Of a stretch of 64,000 nt of DNA, positions 12,771 to 23,600 are shown piece after piece. The stretch comes from Rhytidiadelphus loreus (taxonomy: Eukaryota; Streptophyta; Bryopsida; Hypnales; Hylocomiaceae): contig OX344761.1 of NCBI GenBank assembly GCA_947034895.1, forward strand, positions 75,391,839 to 75,455,838. Direction: 5' to 3'. The translations under genes were made by a program, and so were the position numbers. The notes below the pieces were generated by a model. That model did not search any database. It had not been told where the DNA came from and worked only from the letters and a program-made list of their open reading frames with translations. The stretch's first letter is position 1; every line of letters starts with the position of its first letter.

Positions 12771-13220
12771 TAAGGTAAACCAACCCATTGTGGTCAAATG
12801 ACCCCATTATAGTTTTTTCCAATTTGTGAGATTTTGGTTTCAATGCATGTCTTACATGATAGTAATGAAGTAGTTAGTAACCTCATTAGGAACTTCCAAT
12901 TTTTTAGTGAGAATTCATTGTAAGAATTGACTTTTTAAGCCTTCCATGTTAGAAAATACTATGACTGCTTTAGGTGGGCCAAATGAGCATGATGGATACA
13001 AATTTTATTGGTTCTAAGATAGTCTACAGACTCTTATGGGTGATGATGCATTGAACTCTTCAAAAATCCGTAGCAAATTAATACTTTGTCAAGAAAACAT
13101 AATTTCAATTGCTCTCATTGTTTCTCACACTTGTACTAGGGTGAGAAAAAAATTGAAAAATTTCAGTAACCACATGAGGTCAAAATCCTTATTCTAACCA
13201 CAATGGGCTTGTTTACCTTA
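12771..13220. mobile_element. Foldback/MITE-like element with ~28-bp terminal inverted repeats
   Basis: The left end reads TAAGGTAAACCAACCCATTG followed by TGGTCA; the right end is its near-perfect inverse (CTAACCACAATGGGC, then TTGTTTACCTTA). Length about 450 bp, non-coding. No target duplication could be fixed. Confidence 0.55.
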
Positions 13221-14054
13221 CATAATATTGATGAGTGATGACAATAGTCTAAATGCACGGAAGACTTGATTTAACTTCTTTGATAGACAATTATGTGAAA
13301 GTGTGGAACCAACCTCTTCATCTAATTGACCTGGAAGTGTTGTTGCCTATAGTCTTAATTTAGGTATGTCTATTTGGTCTTTTACTCCTACCAAGTTGTT
13401 TTCAACTACTAGTTGATATATACTACTTCTTGCAATGGATTACTTTCACTTCGTGTAAAAATAAATAAATAAAGTACAGTTGTTGTGGAGTTGTACCAAT
13501 GCAATTGTTTTTGGCAATCTGTGCAAAAAAAAGACCACCCTCATGCCTTTGCGACAAGAGTATAGGATATGTGGTACTTTTTTTTTCGGTATTTTGCCAA
13601 ATCCATTCAAGTGAGAAGTTAAGGTTTGCTGAACTTTCCTTGTTCCAGTAAACTATGAGACACAAATATCAAAATATAGTATAACAACATGGTATCTTTA
13701 TCTTACAAACCATTGCCACACGAGCGACATGGCTGGAGACCAAAATCTACAGTGAGCAGTCCTGGTCCCCAGTTGTAGCTCAGCAAAAAGGGTTGGATGC
13801 ACTTGAGAAAGGAGTATTATTATCTGACATGTCACTTTATCCTCTCTCGAGTCTCTGTACCTGGATGTGTCAAAATGGAAACAAACATGGAGTAGAGTCA
13901 TGCCCGACTGGGTTGGCCCAACTAATAAGCTTAATTGAAAACTCCAGTGGCTTTTTCAATTCAAAGCTCCCAAGACTGATGTGCGTATGTCTGATGTCAC
14001 ACAAGCACACCTGCTAGGTGTGCTTTTTTAAGCATAATATTTTACCTCTTCTGA
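13221..14054. other. Spacer, no gene seen
   Basis: Frames at 13423-13665 (-), 13698-13901 (-) and 13793-14017 (+) overlap in part and match nothing known. No repeat recognised. Confidence 0.4.
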
Positions 14055-14289
14055 TTAACCCTTCAAAGGGGACGAGGACATTTTTTTGTCCAATGGATGA
14101 TAGAGAATCCTTTTAGTAGGATAGAAGTGCAACTATTCATCCTCCAAATTTTGTTATTAAACGGGGAGGTCCTATAGAATAGTTTGACTTCCACTAATTG
14201 CCTTTTGCAATTTTTTAAGCAAATGATTCACACTGGCAAAAATCAAAGGGATGATTTTCATAGTCACCAATTCGTCCTTTAAGGGTTAA
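14055..14289 (+). mobile_element. MITE-like element, TTAACCCTT family, fullest copy
   Basis: It begins TTAACCCTTCAAAGGGGAC and ends GTCCTTTAAGGGTTAA, an imperfect terminal inverted repeat. The interior is shared with 39342-39572 in inverse orientation and in part with 701-795. About 235 bp, non-coding. Confidence 0.6.
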
Positions 14290-14376
14290 GTTAGTGCAAA
14301 AGTTTGCCTACTCTAGACTTCACAAAGTGACACAAGATTAGAAGATTGTTGACAGTCCTAAGGGTCGACTATCATG

Positions 14377-14482
14377 TGGAATCGGGGGCCAATGGCCTTC
14401 ATTGATGATTAATGGAATCAATGCTTCAGAAGAACCAGACTCCCATCCCATTGATCATCGGTGAGGTCCACCGGCCCCCAAC
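14377..14482. repeat. GC-rich inverted repeat (~105 bp)
   Basis: An arm with GGGGGCCAATGGCC and TTGATGATTAA pairs with a downstream arm carrying TGATCATCGGTGAGG and CCACCGGCCCCC. It could fold into a stable hairpin. No element type assigned. Confidence 0.45.
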
Positions 14483-14818
14483 TTGACACATAAGCTAACT
14501 CTTTAGAAGATACTCCACCGGGGCACCGCCATATTGCCTTGGAAAATGTTTTGGCGTGCCCGGAAGCTTGGAGCTGTGCCACTGGTTGTAGCCTTGTTTT
14601 TCAAAACAAGCCACTTGAAAAATCTATCTTGACACTTCAAGTTGCAATGTCTCCAACATTTAACATGCACCATGATATTAAGAGGAAGTTAATTATTTGG
14701 CTTGTTATCAAGGGCAAAGTGTGGTTGGGCCATTATGTGAGCCATTGCATTGGCTATGTGAGTCTCTATATTTACTACTGTTGATGTGGCTTGGAGATGG
14801 AAGTATAACTGTGTGAGT

Positions 14819-14916
14819 CACTAGTAGAAAACAAACCATAAATGATTGTCTTAAATGACTGTAAAGGAGTCATTGTGGACACTTTTCAATCGCTTAGGAC
14901 ATGTTTTCTACTTGTG
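14819..14916. mobile_element. Short CACTA-ended foldback element
   Basis: The left end CACTAGTAGAAAACA is the inverse of the right end TGTTTTCTACTTGTG with one mismatch. The 98-bp length and CACTA-like termini suggest a non-autonomous CACTA-derived hairpin. No matching 3-bp target duplication (AGT against AGA). Confidence 0.4.
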
Positions 14917-16436
14917 AGAGGCCAAGGTATAAGCGCCCCTCCATAGTTGTAACTAATAGCAAGCCATGTTAAGAAAAAATTGACATGACGTGGCCATGCA
15001 CCTCATTAAGTGATAAACCTTGACATATTATGTATTTTCTAGAGGTTGTTGATGGAAGAACAAGAACACACCAACCCCTTCTTCACTGCTAACACAAACC
15101 GTTTTTAGGTTGGCACATCCTTTTTGACATACCTTGTTGGAAATGCTCTAAGGTAGGTAGGATACCCCTCTATATGCTTTCCAAAAATATTGTTTTTTTT
15201 CCAATAAGGGAGGATCAAAAGCTATGGGGTTCAAAAATTTAGGGCATTTTAGATAGCATGCTAATAGAGAGGGCAAGCTCTCATAGTAGTGTAGAGAAAT
15301 AATTTGTGGTTGATTTTTTCTAATTTTTTTTCCAATTTTTACTCAATGTACTAAACATGGTAGTTTTAGAACCATTGGTACAAATTCTAGTGTAAATTCA
15401 TGAGATTTTTATTTTTTAAATCTTTTATACTCAATTGAGAGAAGGAAAGTTTTGTATTAATACTTGGGATTGTGATTCTTCCAAAAAATTAGTTTTCACC
15501 CTCAAAATTGAAATTGTGTGCATGTGGTTGTTTTGGGGGGGACATCTTCTCAATGCAAGATGTTTTGGGGATATGCTAGACACACCCATTATCTTTGGAA
15601 ATTGGCATGCAAGTAACTAACATAGCTACATACCTAATGGTTTGAGTTCCCAAAGTTAGATACAATAGTGCCTCCTTCTCTACAAAGTTGAGTTGACCCC
15701 CAGTTGAATAATGCCCAAAATTTCTTTCCATCTAACTTCAAACATTGTAATCTTGTAATATATGTGGTCAAATGGTCTAAAAAAATTCTACAAGTTTCTA
15801 TAGTAGGCTAGTAAAAATTTGTATAGTTGAAAGTTTGAAAACTATTTTTCTATTTCAGTTGATCTAAATGCACTTGAAAGTGGTAGTTTGGACACTTTGT
15901 GAAAAATAGTCGAATTAGGGATTAAAAAAGAAAGATACAATATATGTAGTCAAAGCAAAAAATCATAAAGCTTCTTCTTTTTGTTCCTAGGGGAGAGTAT
16001 TATTTTCTATTTGGATTCTAATGTGGTCTTTTTAACCCCTAAAGTCCTAAAGATTTTTTTTCTAAAAACATTCAAAACTGACAACCATTTCTAGTGCAAA
16101 GTGCAAAAGAAACTTTTTTTTTTAATTTTGTATATTTAAAAGTAGGATTTCATACTAGTCTAGCTTGAAAATGTGTAGAAGAAATTTCATAAACTTTGAT
16201 CCTATAGATTGCAAAATATTTGCATTTACAGTAAAGTAAAGAAGTTTTTTGTGTACCTTTTGCAACTAAATTATTTGACTTTGAATCTTTATTAGCTTAA
16301 AATTTTGCACTAAAAATCTTGTATTATTTTGTTGTTGTTGAAGAATTGATTTTCAAGTCTAGGAAAAAAATTAATTAAAAACATACTTGATTTTCATCCT
16401 TTAAAAAATAATCAAGTAGAAGCAGGTAAAAGATTG
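14917..16436. other. AT-rich spacer, no gene seen
   Basis: Long A and T runs; the only frame of note (15435-15620, plus) has no recognisable domain. Confidence 0.5.
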
Positions 16437-16745
16437 AAGGAGAAACTAAATTGTTGATACAATAGCTTTAAGATGGACTTAAAATACACTAATCTTAATG
16501 GTGAGATTGTTCTTTCAAGCATACTAAACCTTGTAGAACATCTTTTTTCTGAAAATTTTGAAAATTCAGTTAAAAAAACGAATCCAATGTGTTCTTTTGT
16601 TCTTGAAGATGTTATAATTGCCCTCAAAACAAGAAGCTCCATAAATTTCACATCACTAATCCTAATGGAATGTATCAAAGCTTTTTATATAGACAAAAAT
16701 ATAATCTATGAGAAACAAGCTTAAAAAAAAATTATTCCAAATTTT
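16437..16745 (+). repeat. Dispersed repeat R, copy 1
   Basis: A diagnostic block, AACAAGAAGCTCCATAA followed by TTTCACATCACTAATCC, ATGGAATG and TCAAAGCTTT, recurs at 35857 and 36895 (+), 60250 (+), 20440 (-), 33620 (-) and near 28960 (+). The upstream part (AAGATGGACTTAAAATACAC, TAATCTTAATGGTGAGATTG) also recurs. Non-coding and old. Confidence 0.6.
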
Positions 16746-16829
16746 TGTGGATTTATTTTGTTGTCCAATAAGTTCATTCCCTACAAATTCAATCCAATCA
16801 AAAGGATTTGGTTGGAGGTGAGAACTATT

Positions 16830-17338
16830 GTTATTTGGTCATTGTAGATTCAAAGGAACGACAAGGTTTTCAACAATTGTGGACCTCGGAGCATTCGATG
16901 GACCTTGGAGCATTTGATGGACCTCGTAGGGAGAGGCCTCATTGACTATGAGAGGATGGAGTGGACGGATGTTTGCAACAAGGTTGGGTGGGTCCCCGCC
17001 ATGCAACACAAGTTGTTGAAAACTTTTGATAAGCGTAGGTGTACACACGGCTTCTTCGCAAAGATGGAGGCTAGTTAGCCTCAATGGACAACCTCCGGTC
17101 CTAGTGCTAACTTTGTGCTCTAGCCCCCATGATTTCCTTCTCGGGTTTGAAGTTGGGGCGTTGCTTCCTCTCATGGTCGTCCACACAAGGCCTCACGGTC
17201 TCTCTTTGTACTACATTTTTGGGTCACTTTCTTGTCTTGTCCTTCAATCCGGTTGGATTTTGTGGTCTTGCCATCCGTGGCTAGTGGTTTTGTGCTTTGC
17301 CCTATGCAATGAAATTCCTTTTCATTTGCTTTAAAAAA
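16830..17338 (+). mobile_element. LINE-like retroposon 3' part (fragment)
   Basis: It ends TGCAATGAAATTCCTTTTCAT, then GCTT and an A-run, the same 3' end as the minus-strand fragment at 9669-9900. Upstream GC content is higher and the frame at 17026-17334 stays open, but its translation shows no reverse transcriptase or RNase H motif. The left boundary is a guess. Confidence 0.4.
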
Positions 17339-17340
17339 CA

Positions 17341-18566
17341 AACTCATTTAAAATAGAATGACTTTGGTAAATTAATGTCACAAACACTCCATCAATAATG
17401 AAATTCAGTGTTACTTATTCCCAATCACTTTGGTTGACAAGTGTTGATCATGTTGAATATGTTAATGTTGACATTTTGTGTAGTTGAAAATTTAGTGTTC
17501 CATTTTGTAATTCGTAAACTCTAAAGACCATTGTTACTATACTGTCCCACTACTTACTACCAGTAAATCCGTGTGGAGAAGAGATGAGAAGAGGTTCTAC
17601 TAAGATAGATGTGATGCTGGCATGACCCTAAGATAAGATAGTGGGTGCAGGGAAAGGCCAGGGCAATCCTTGGTTTTCCCGGCAGGACTTGAGAGCTCTT
17701 CCCCCTTCCAGTGAGGCACCTGAAGTAATGACGCGGTGATTTCAATGGAATTGAATCATGTCATGAGCTGTATTTTGTGTGGAATTCAATAAATGCACCT
17801 CGTTGCTTTGAAAGGAAATGATGTATGAGAATATTTACCCTAAAACTTTACCCTTGAGGCCGGGTAATAAGTTAATGAAGCTTTCGCCTATTGAGGAGTG
17901 AGGAGTGGCAATTCCCGGGGCTCCCTCCCTCCCTCCCGGTCCCTATTCCCTAAGCCATTTTTGTATTATTGCTGTAGAACCAATGATTGTAATCAAGTAT
18001 GATTGATAATGGAGAGAGGCTGCTTTGACTTGAGCATGTGTCGCATTACCCCCTCCACCGGCTTGTACGTCAGGAAGCAAGTCAATCACACTCATCACTT
18101 TATGGCATGCAGGTAGGCGCTTGCAGAGCTCAGACAGACTTGAGGCACTGATTTGGGGAGCACTGCAGAGAATCGGCACCAATATTTCATTTGAGGAGGG
18201 GGAGAGCAGCCCATCCCCTGAATGATGTGTTGAGTTAAGTTAGGCGCGCACACACACATGCGCCCGGAATAAGTGGTTTGGGACAGAAGGATGAAACTGG
18301 AGTACAAGAAACACACTGGAGTACAGGTAACTTATCCTACTACTGACATGGGTTCAAAAATAAGAATGGTCCCCATTTCACTTGTCACAAAAAAAGGAAA
18401 AAAGTGAATGATAGACAAATACGGAATATGCCGGCCTTAGGTACTGTATACAGAATACTTCAATAACAATTCTTATGTGAGGGCTCAATGACGTTGCCAA
18501 TGACACACCCAATTGAAGGCTTCGAGAGCACGGAGACGACACAAACCAACGTCTCAAGCACAATGT
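17341..18566. other. Spacer, no gene seen
   Basis: Moderate GC with short overlapping frames on the minus strand (17557-17745, 17943-18316) that match no family. A short CA run lies near 18250. Confidence 0.4.
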
Positions 18567-18775
18567 AAGGTAACTCTATATATGACAGGCAAAATGGGAG
18601 GGAGCCCATCACATGCAAAATTACTCTAGTGGTGTCTATGACAAGCAAAATGGGAGGGAGCCAATCACATGCAAAATTATTCTAGTAGTGCACATTTTAG
18701 AATTGTATACCATTAGTATAACTTTGCATGTGATGGGCTCCCTCCCATTTTGCCTATCGTAAGCAAAGTTACCTT
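18567..18775. repeat. Foldback with a duplicated arm
   Basis: A ~56-bp unit (core GGCAAAATGGGAGGGAGCC, then ATCACATGCAAAATTA) occurs twice in tandem from 18582 and 18638. It occurs once inverted at 18721-18760 (TTTGCATGTGATGGGCTCCC). Outer arms AAGGTAACT / AGTTACCTT close the structure. Confidence 0.65.
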
Positions 18776-18879
18776 GAAACGTGATGCCTATGGCGTACGC
18801 TATTATGAATGCTATATTTAGACTACAATTATGTTATCTATAAAAGATTGTTAGCATGTGAGCCTACAAGTCTAGGCGT

Positions 18880-19025
18880 CTATATTATATACCTTCTATG
18901 GTTATAGGATACCTATTATTATAGGTATCATTCATGGTTATAGGTATCTATATTATAGGCACCTTCTATGGTTATAGGATACTTATGTCATAGAAATTTT
19001 CAATGGTTGTAGGGTACATAATTAC
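18880..19025 (+). repeat. Degenerate tandem array (ATGGTTATAGG)
   Basis: ATGGTTATAGG occurs three times with a fourth degenerate copy, separated by TATTATAGG-type spacers of 30-45 bp. Non-coding minisatellite. Confidence 0.6.
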
Positions 19026-19654
19026 ACCTAGGCTTGCATTTCTAGGCTCACATGCTTGTATCCTTAGCTATCCATGTAGTATAATTTAGCTACAAAAATG
19101 TTCTTTTTTGAATGTGAGTCCAACTATTGAAATGAAGCTTTTTCAAGTTTAGTTTCTACTCTAATTTAGAAAATTCTTGAGTGCATATCCACAAATTTTT
19201 ATTAAACGCCAAAAAAATTCCAAGGAGTGGATTCATGCCAAGAGTCATTCAAAAATTGCATTTTCAAATAAATGGAACACTTGATTGCTCATAAATAGGA
19301 GCTATTGGATCAGTGAGAGAAAAATAAGATTGCATGTAGTGATGCCAATCCACACTATAAGAACCAAGAGAAATGTAGATTAATCTACACTCTCTCTCCC
19401 TTGTCATAGAAAATTTACACCCCACTACACTCAAAATTCTCAAGTCACACAAGAAAAACAAAACAAAATCTTAAATTGTACACTCCATACTTTAAATCTA
19501 ACAATTCCATTCCAAATGCCAAAAATTCAAGAAAGAACTAATTCATTTGCAACATCATCGAAACTTGCAACACTAACCAACACAACCAAACTCTTGAGGT
19601 AGAGAGATCTATGCCCTCTACACCTCCCAACAATTTCTAAAAGCTAGACCAAAA

Positions 19655-19953
19655 AAGACATTAGATGATATTTGGGGGGTCGGGAGGGCCGTCTCAGGCC
19701 TGTTCCCGGTGTTGTTCCCCCGACAGTCCGGGAATGTCCGCTGTCAGATTTTTTTTTTCAAAATTTTAAAACGAAAGATTGAGTTGAATTTTTTTTTTTT
19801 TTAGAAAAAAAAAATGAAAAATGATGTGGCAGTCGCCTTGCCACGTCAGGCAGCACCTATGAACTGTTGCGAACTGTTGGGGACTGCTGGGGGGTTGTTC
19901 CCAAATCAAGGGACCTCACAGCCCTCCCAAGGAGCTGAATCCCTTCTAATGCA
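19655..19953. mobile_element. ~300-bp MITE-like element, CATTAGAGGAGATT family, copy B
   Basis: The ends are CATTAGATGATATTTGGGG and GAATCCCTTCTAATG. GC-rich shoulders (CCCCCGACAGTCCGGGAA; GACTGCTGGGGGGTTG) flank a core of T and A runs, as in copies A and C. The short open frame at 19814 crosses the right shoulder and is probably chance. Confidence 0.55.
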
Positions 19954-20409
19954 TTCCCACACTTTCTGGAAATTGGAGCAATGGCGAAAGAAGTGATGGC
20001 TAGCAGCAATTGCAAGCAATATACAATTAAATTGGAAAGTTGTAACAGGCAAGAGCACTTCTTTAACTTCAACGCACAAAACAAAGTCGATGGTCCTAAA
20101 TGATTGTCTTGCTTGCATGAGTAGACAACCTTGCTTCTATTGCAACTATGCTTTTTTTATTCTTAATATGGATTGTTCAATGGAATAGAAGTTAGGTAAG
20201 TAATTTACATGGTATAAAATGAAGTATTAACTATACCACCAAATATTCCAAATGCTTATTTTGGTTAGTTTTAGGTTAACCCCTAAAGTCCCATTGTCCT
20301 TGTGGGGGACAAATGGAATTTCAGTCACACTCCTATGATCTCAATTTTTACTGAATTTTTTTGAAACTTTCTCACAAGATAGATAAACTTATGAGCTTTA
20401 AGGGAATAT

Positions 20410-20645
20410 AATTTTTATTCCAATCGATATCTGGGAGCAAAAGTTATGCCACAATAACTTCAAAATGGGGGAGACCACGCAGTAAAAAAAATTCACAAAA
20501 AATTGAAATAAAAATTTTAATATTTTTTTTTTATAGATTATATTCTCTTCTGAATGGAAAGATTTGATTCATTCCATTTGGATTAGTGATGTGAAAGTTA
20601 TGGAGTTTCTTGTTTTGTGGGCAATCATAGCAACTTCTTGAAAGA
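20410..20645 (-). repeat. Dispersed repeat R, inverted copy
   Basis: GATTCATTCCATTTGGATTA, GTGATGTGAAAGTTATGGAG and TTCTTGTTTTGTGGGCAATC, in that order, are the inverse of the diagnostic block at 16600-16680. Confidence 0.55.
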
Positions 20646-23600
20646 ATTTTTTTTCTTCCACTTTGAATGCTAATATCTTTCAATCTACATGGTCAAACAT
20701 CACAAAAAAATTATCACATGATCTAAAACTAGTGTGAACAAGATCCTACTGTTAGATTCTAAAAAATATTTTAAAAATTTATTTCATAGGTGAACGTAGC
20801 AAAAGTGGTAGTTTTGAGTGGTTTTGTCAGAAAAATGGCCTTGGGACTTTAGGGATTAAGGGTTTAGGGAAAAAATTAATGTTTAAAAATCCGAAAGTTT
20901 AAAAAAGAAGCAGATCTTATTTAAAAATTCTCATAAATCAATTTTTTTAAAGATTTAAACTATATATTAGAATTCTAGCAAAACACATCTACCATTTCAA
21001 AGGTTCTTTTCAACTCTAGAAACATATTTTTTAAATATATAAATTTCTTTAGTGTCTTGTGATAAGTGTGAAATCCTTGAGAAGAAAAGTGTCTTTTGGA
21101 TGATTTTAGAGAAAGCTTGAGGGTGAATATTTCTTTGAGGGGACTTGCTGGAACTCATTTGATATTGGACGTTCTTTCCTAGTAATACTTTTGACTAAGA
21201 AAATGGTGAATCCATATAGTGTATTTTGGCAACGTATGCTCTTGATTGGTATTTTAGCCATAAAAATGTTTCAAAAATAAATTTGAATCCAACTAATGAA
21301 ATGAATCTTTTTGAGTTCATTTTCTACTTTAATTTGGAAATTTGGAAATTTTTGGAAATTGAATATTTTATAGCAATTTGAACTTTGGACCTATACTATG
21401 TAGTGCTAATTTTCTAATTTTAGAACAACATAGTAACAAAATTGCAATGTGATTTTCAACAATCTAATATAAACATATGTGAAAATTTCAGACTTTTTTA
21501 GCATTTTTTTAGCAAATTTTTAGCAAATTTATATGAATTTTTTTTTTCTTCTTAAATTCATGGTAATTTCAAATTTTCACGAAGAAATGTGAAATTTTTA
21601 GAACTTATAGTAGACACTCAATCACGTCTTTTGAAGAATAAATATAAAAAATCACATTTATAAATAGTTGCAAATGAAGTTTGAAAAAATGGTGATAGGC
21701 TTGTGCTTTCAGGGTTATAAGTTTGTTGACATGAAAATCTTGGCACCTTTGAATCCATTATGGCAGATTTTGGAGGTGTTTTGTTGACCAATAGTCAACT
21801 TTAGACCCTATATTTATCAATCTGTCCAATTTGAACCTCATAATTGCAAAGTAGATCCTATGTTCCACTCAATTTTGTAAATCACTTTGGTTGCATAAAA
21901 ACTTTCCAACCCTCTCATCTCTTTTAAAAATCCAAATCATTACAACCTTTGTTTTGGAAATTAATTGAAACTCATAGGTTTGCATTGGTTGTCTCAAAAA
22001 CAAATTCAACTCCCTCAATTGAAAAGACACTAAATTCTATGTAGGCTTTAATTTTAGTTGCATAACTTTAAAATTCCTTTATTTTTGTCCCAACTTCATT
22101 CCATCATTTTTGTCATTTAGATTTCATTTTACCATTTTAGTCCTAGCTTCATTTCATCATTTTGGTCATGGTTTCAATTTTAGTTGTGGTTTCAAAGGCA
22201 CCCTATATATAACAAAGTGGACCCTATATATGTCAATGCAAAAAATCCAATGGTCACTCCAAAAATTAGCTAATTGAGTTCCAATCCCAAAATTGTCACT
22301 AGAAATAGATGGATTTTGTTTTGGAGTTATTTTTTTTCAAAACCTCTAGTTTTGAAAATAAATGTTACAAACAAAATTTTCTATTTTTAGTATATGCCAA
22401 ACCCATCCTCCACTTGAAATATATATTTGTGTGATGTGAATTTATACCATCATCTCTTTCATGAATTACTATTGTTCACTTCATCTCTTATTTTTCACAA
22501 CGATCATGATGTTCTTATTAGTATTCTTAAATAGGGACATTATTACTTTGGAATTTGATGATCATCAATAGTTGTGTGCAAGCAACATGAATTCTTAGTT
22601 TCAGTATATGCAACCCGTCTGCCCCCCTAAAATGTATAAATATTCATCACTTATAACCCTAAAGCTCTTTGTAAGTCAAAATGGATTTTGAGAGATTGGG
22701 GCATCTAAATGAAGTATCACATTTTGGATTTTTAACCCTTGTATTCTTTTTTGAGACTAGGGGAATAAACAAACCTCTATGGAATCTACTTTTCATAAAG
22801 ATCCAATGGTTGAAGAAAAATTGTCTTGATTTGGGCTCCAATTCAAGTAGGAAAAACACAACACATTAGAAGAAAATGAAGGTTTTTTGGAATTGCAAAG
22901 AAATATTGGTTTTGAGTTGCATAGGATATTTAGCAACTGGTGTTAATTTAGAGACCCACAATCACTATGGACAAGTCGTATGTGGAATTGTAGTTGCAAA
23001 ATGTGATAGTCTACTTAGAACTATGTCAATGAATTCTTTTGACATGGTAACTTATGTGGTATTTGTTGCCATGTGAGGTTAGTTATTCAAATTGTGCAAC
23101 TCATTTAACAATTGGTGTTAATTTGGAGACTTGCAATGAGTTGCTATAGAATGTAGAAATCTTATAACTATTAACAAAATTCATTACATAAGAGTATAAT
23201 GACTTACAAGTCTTATATGTCCAACCTAATGGTACTCTTAATTGATATGTGACAATTGATGTGACAATTGGAAAATGAATTTGGAAACAACTAGGAAACA
23301 ACTATTGTCATTTTATAGATGTAGTCACTTTCTACTACTGTAGTTTCCTAGTCATTTTTTGGCAATTGCAGATAAAAACGGTGGAATTCTCAAAGTATAG
23401 ACTTGTCTACATTAACAATTGGGATGAATATTGGATAGAAAATAGCTCACATTCATTCAAAATTTGAACTTTGTTACAACTCTTGTAATTCTCCTTTGCA
23501 ACTTAAATAATTTATTCACTTCATTCTACAACTACGTTGCAACTAAAACAATATGTTGATGATGTAAGAATTTGGTGCAAATAGAGAGGGCTATAGTCGC

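Noticed and set aside
17026..17334. 102-residue plus-strand frame as a gene
   Set aside because: It ends inside a LINE-like 3' tail and poly(A), with no recognisable protein motif.
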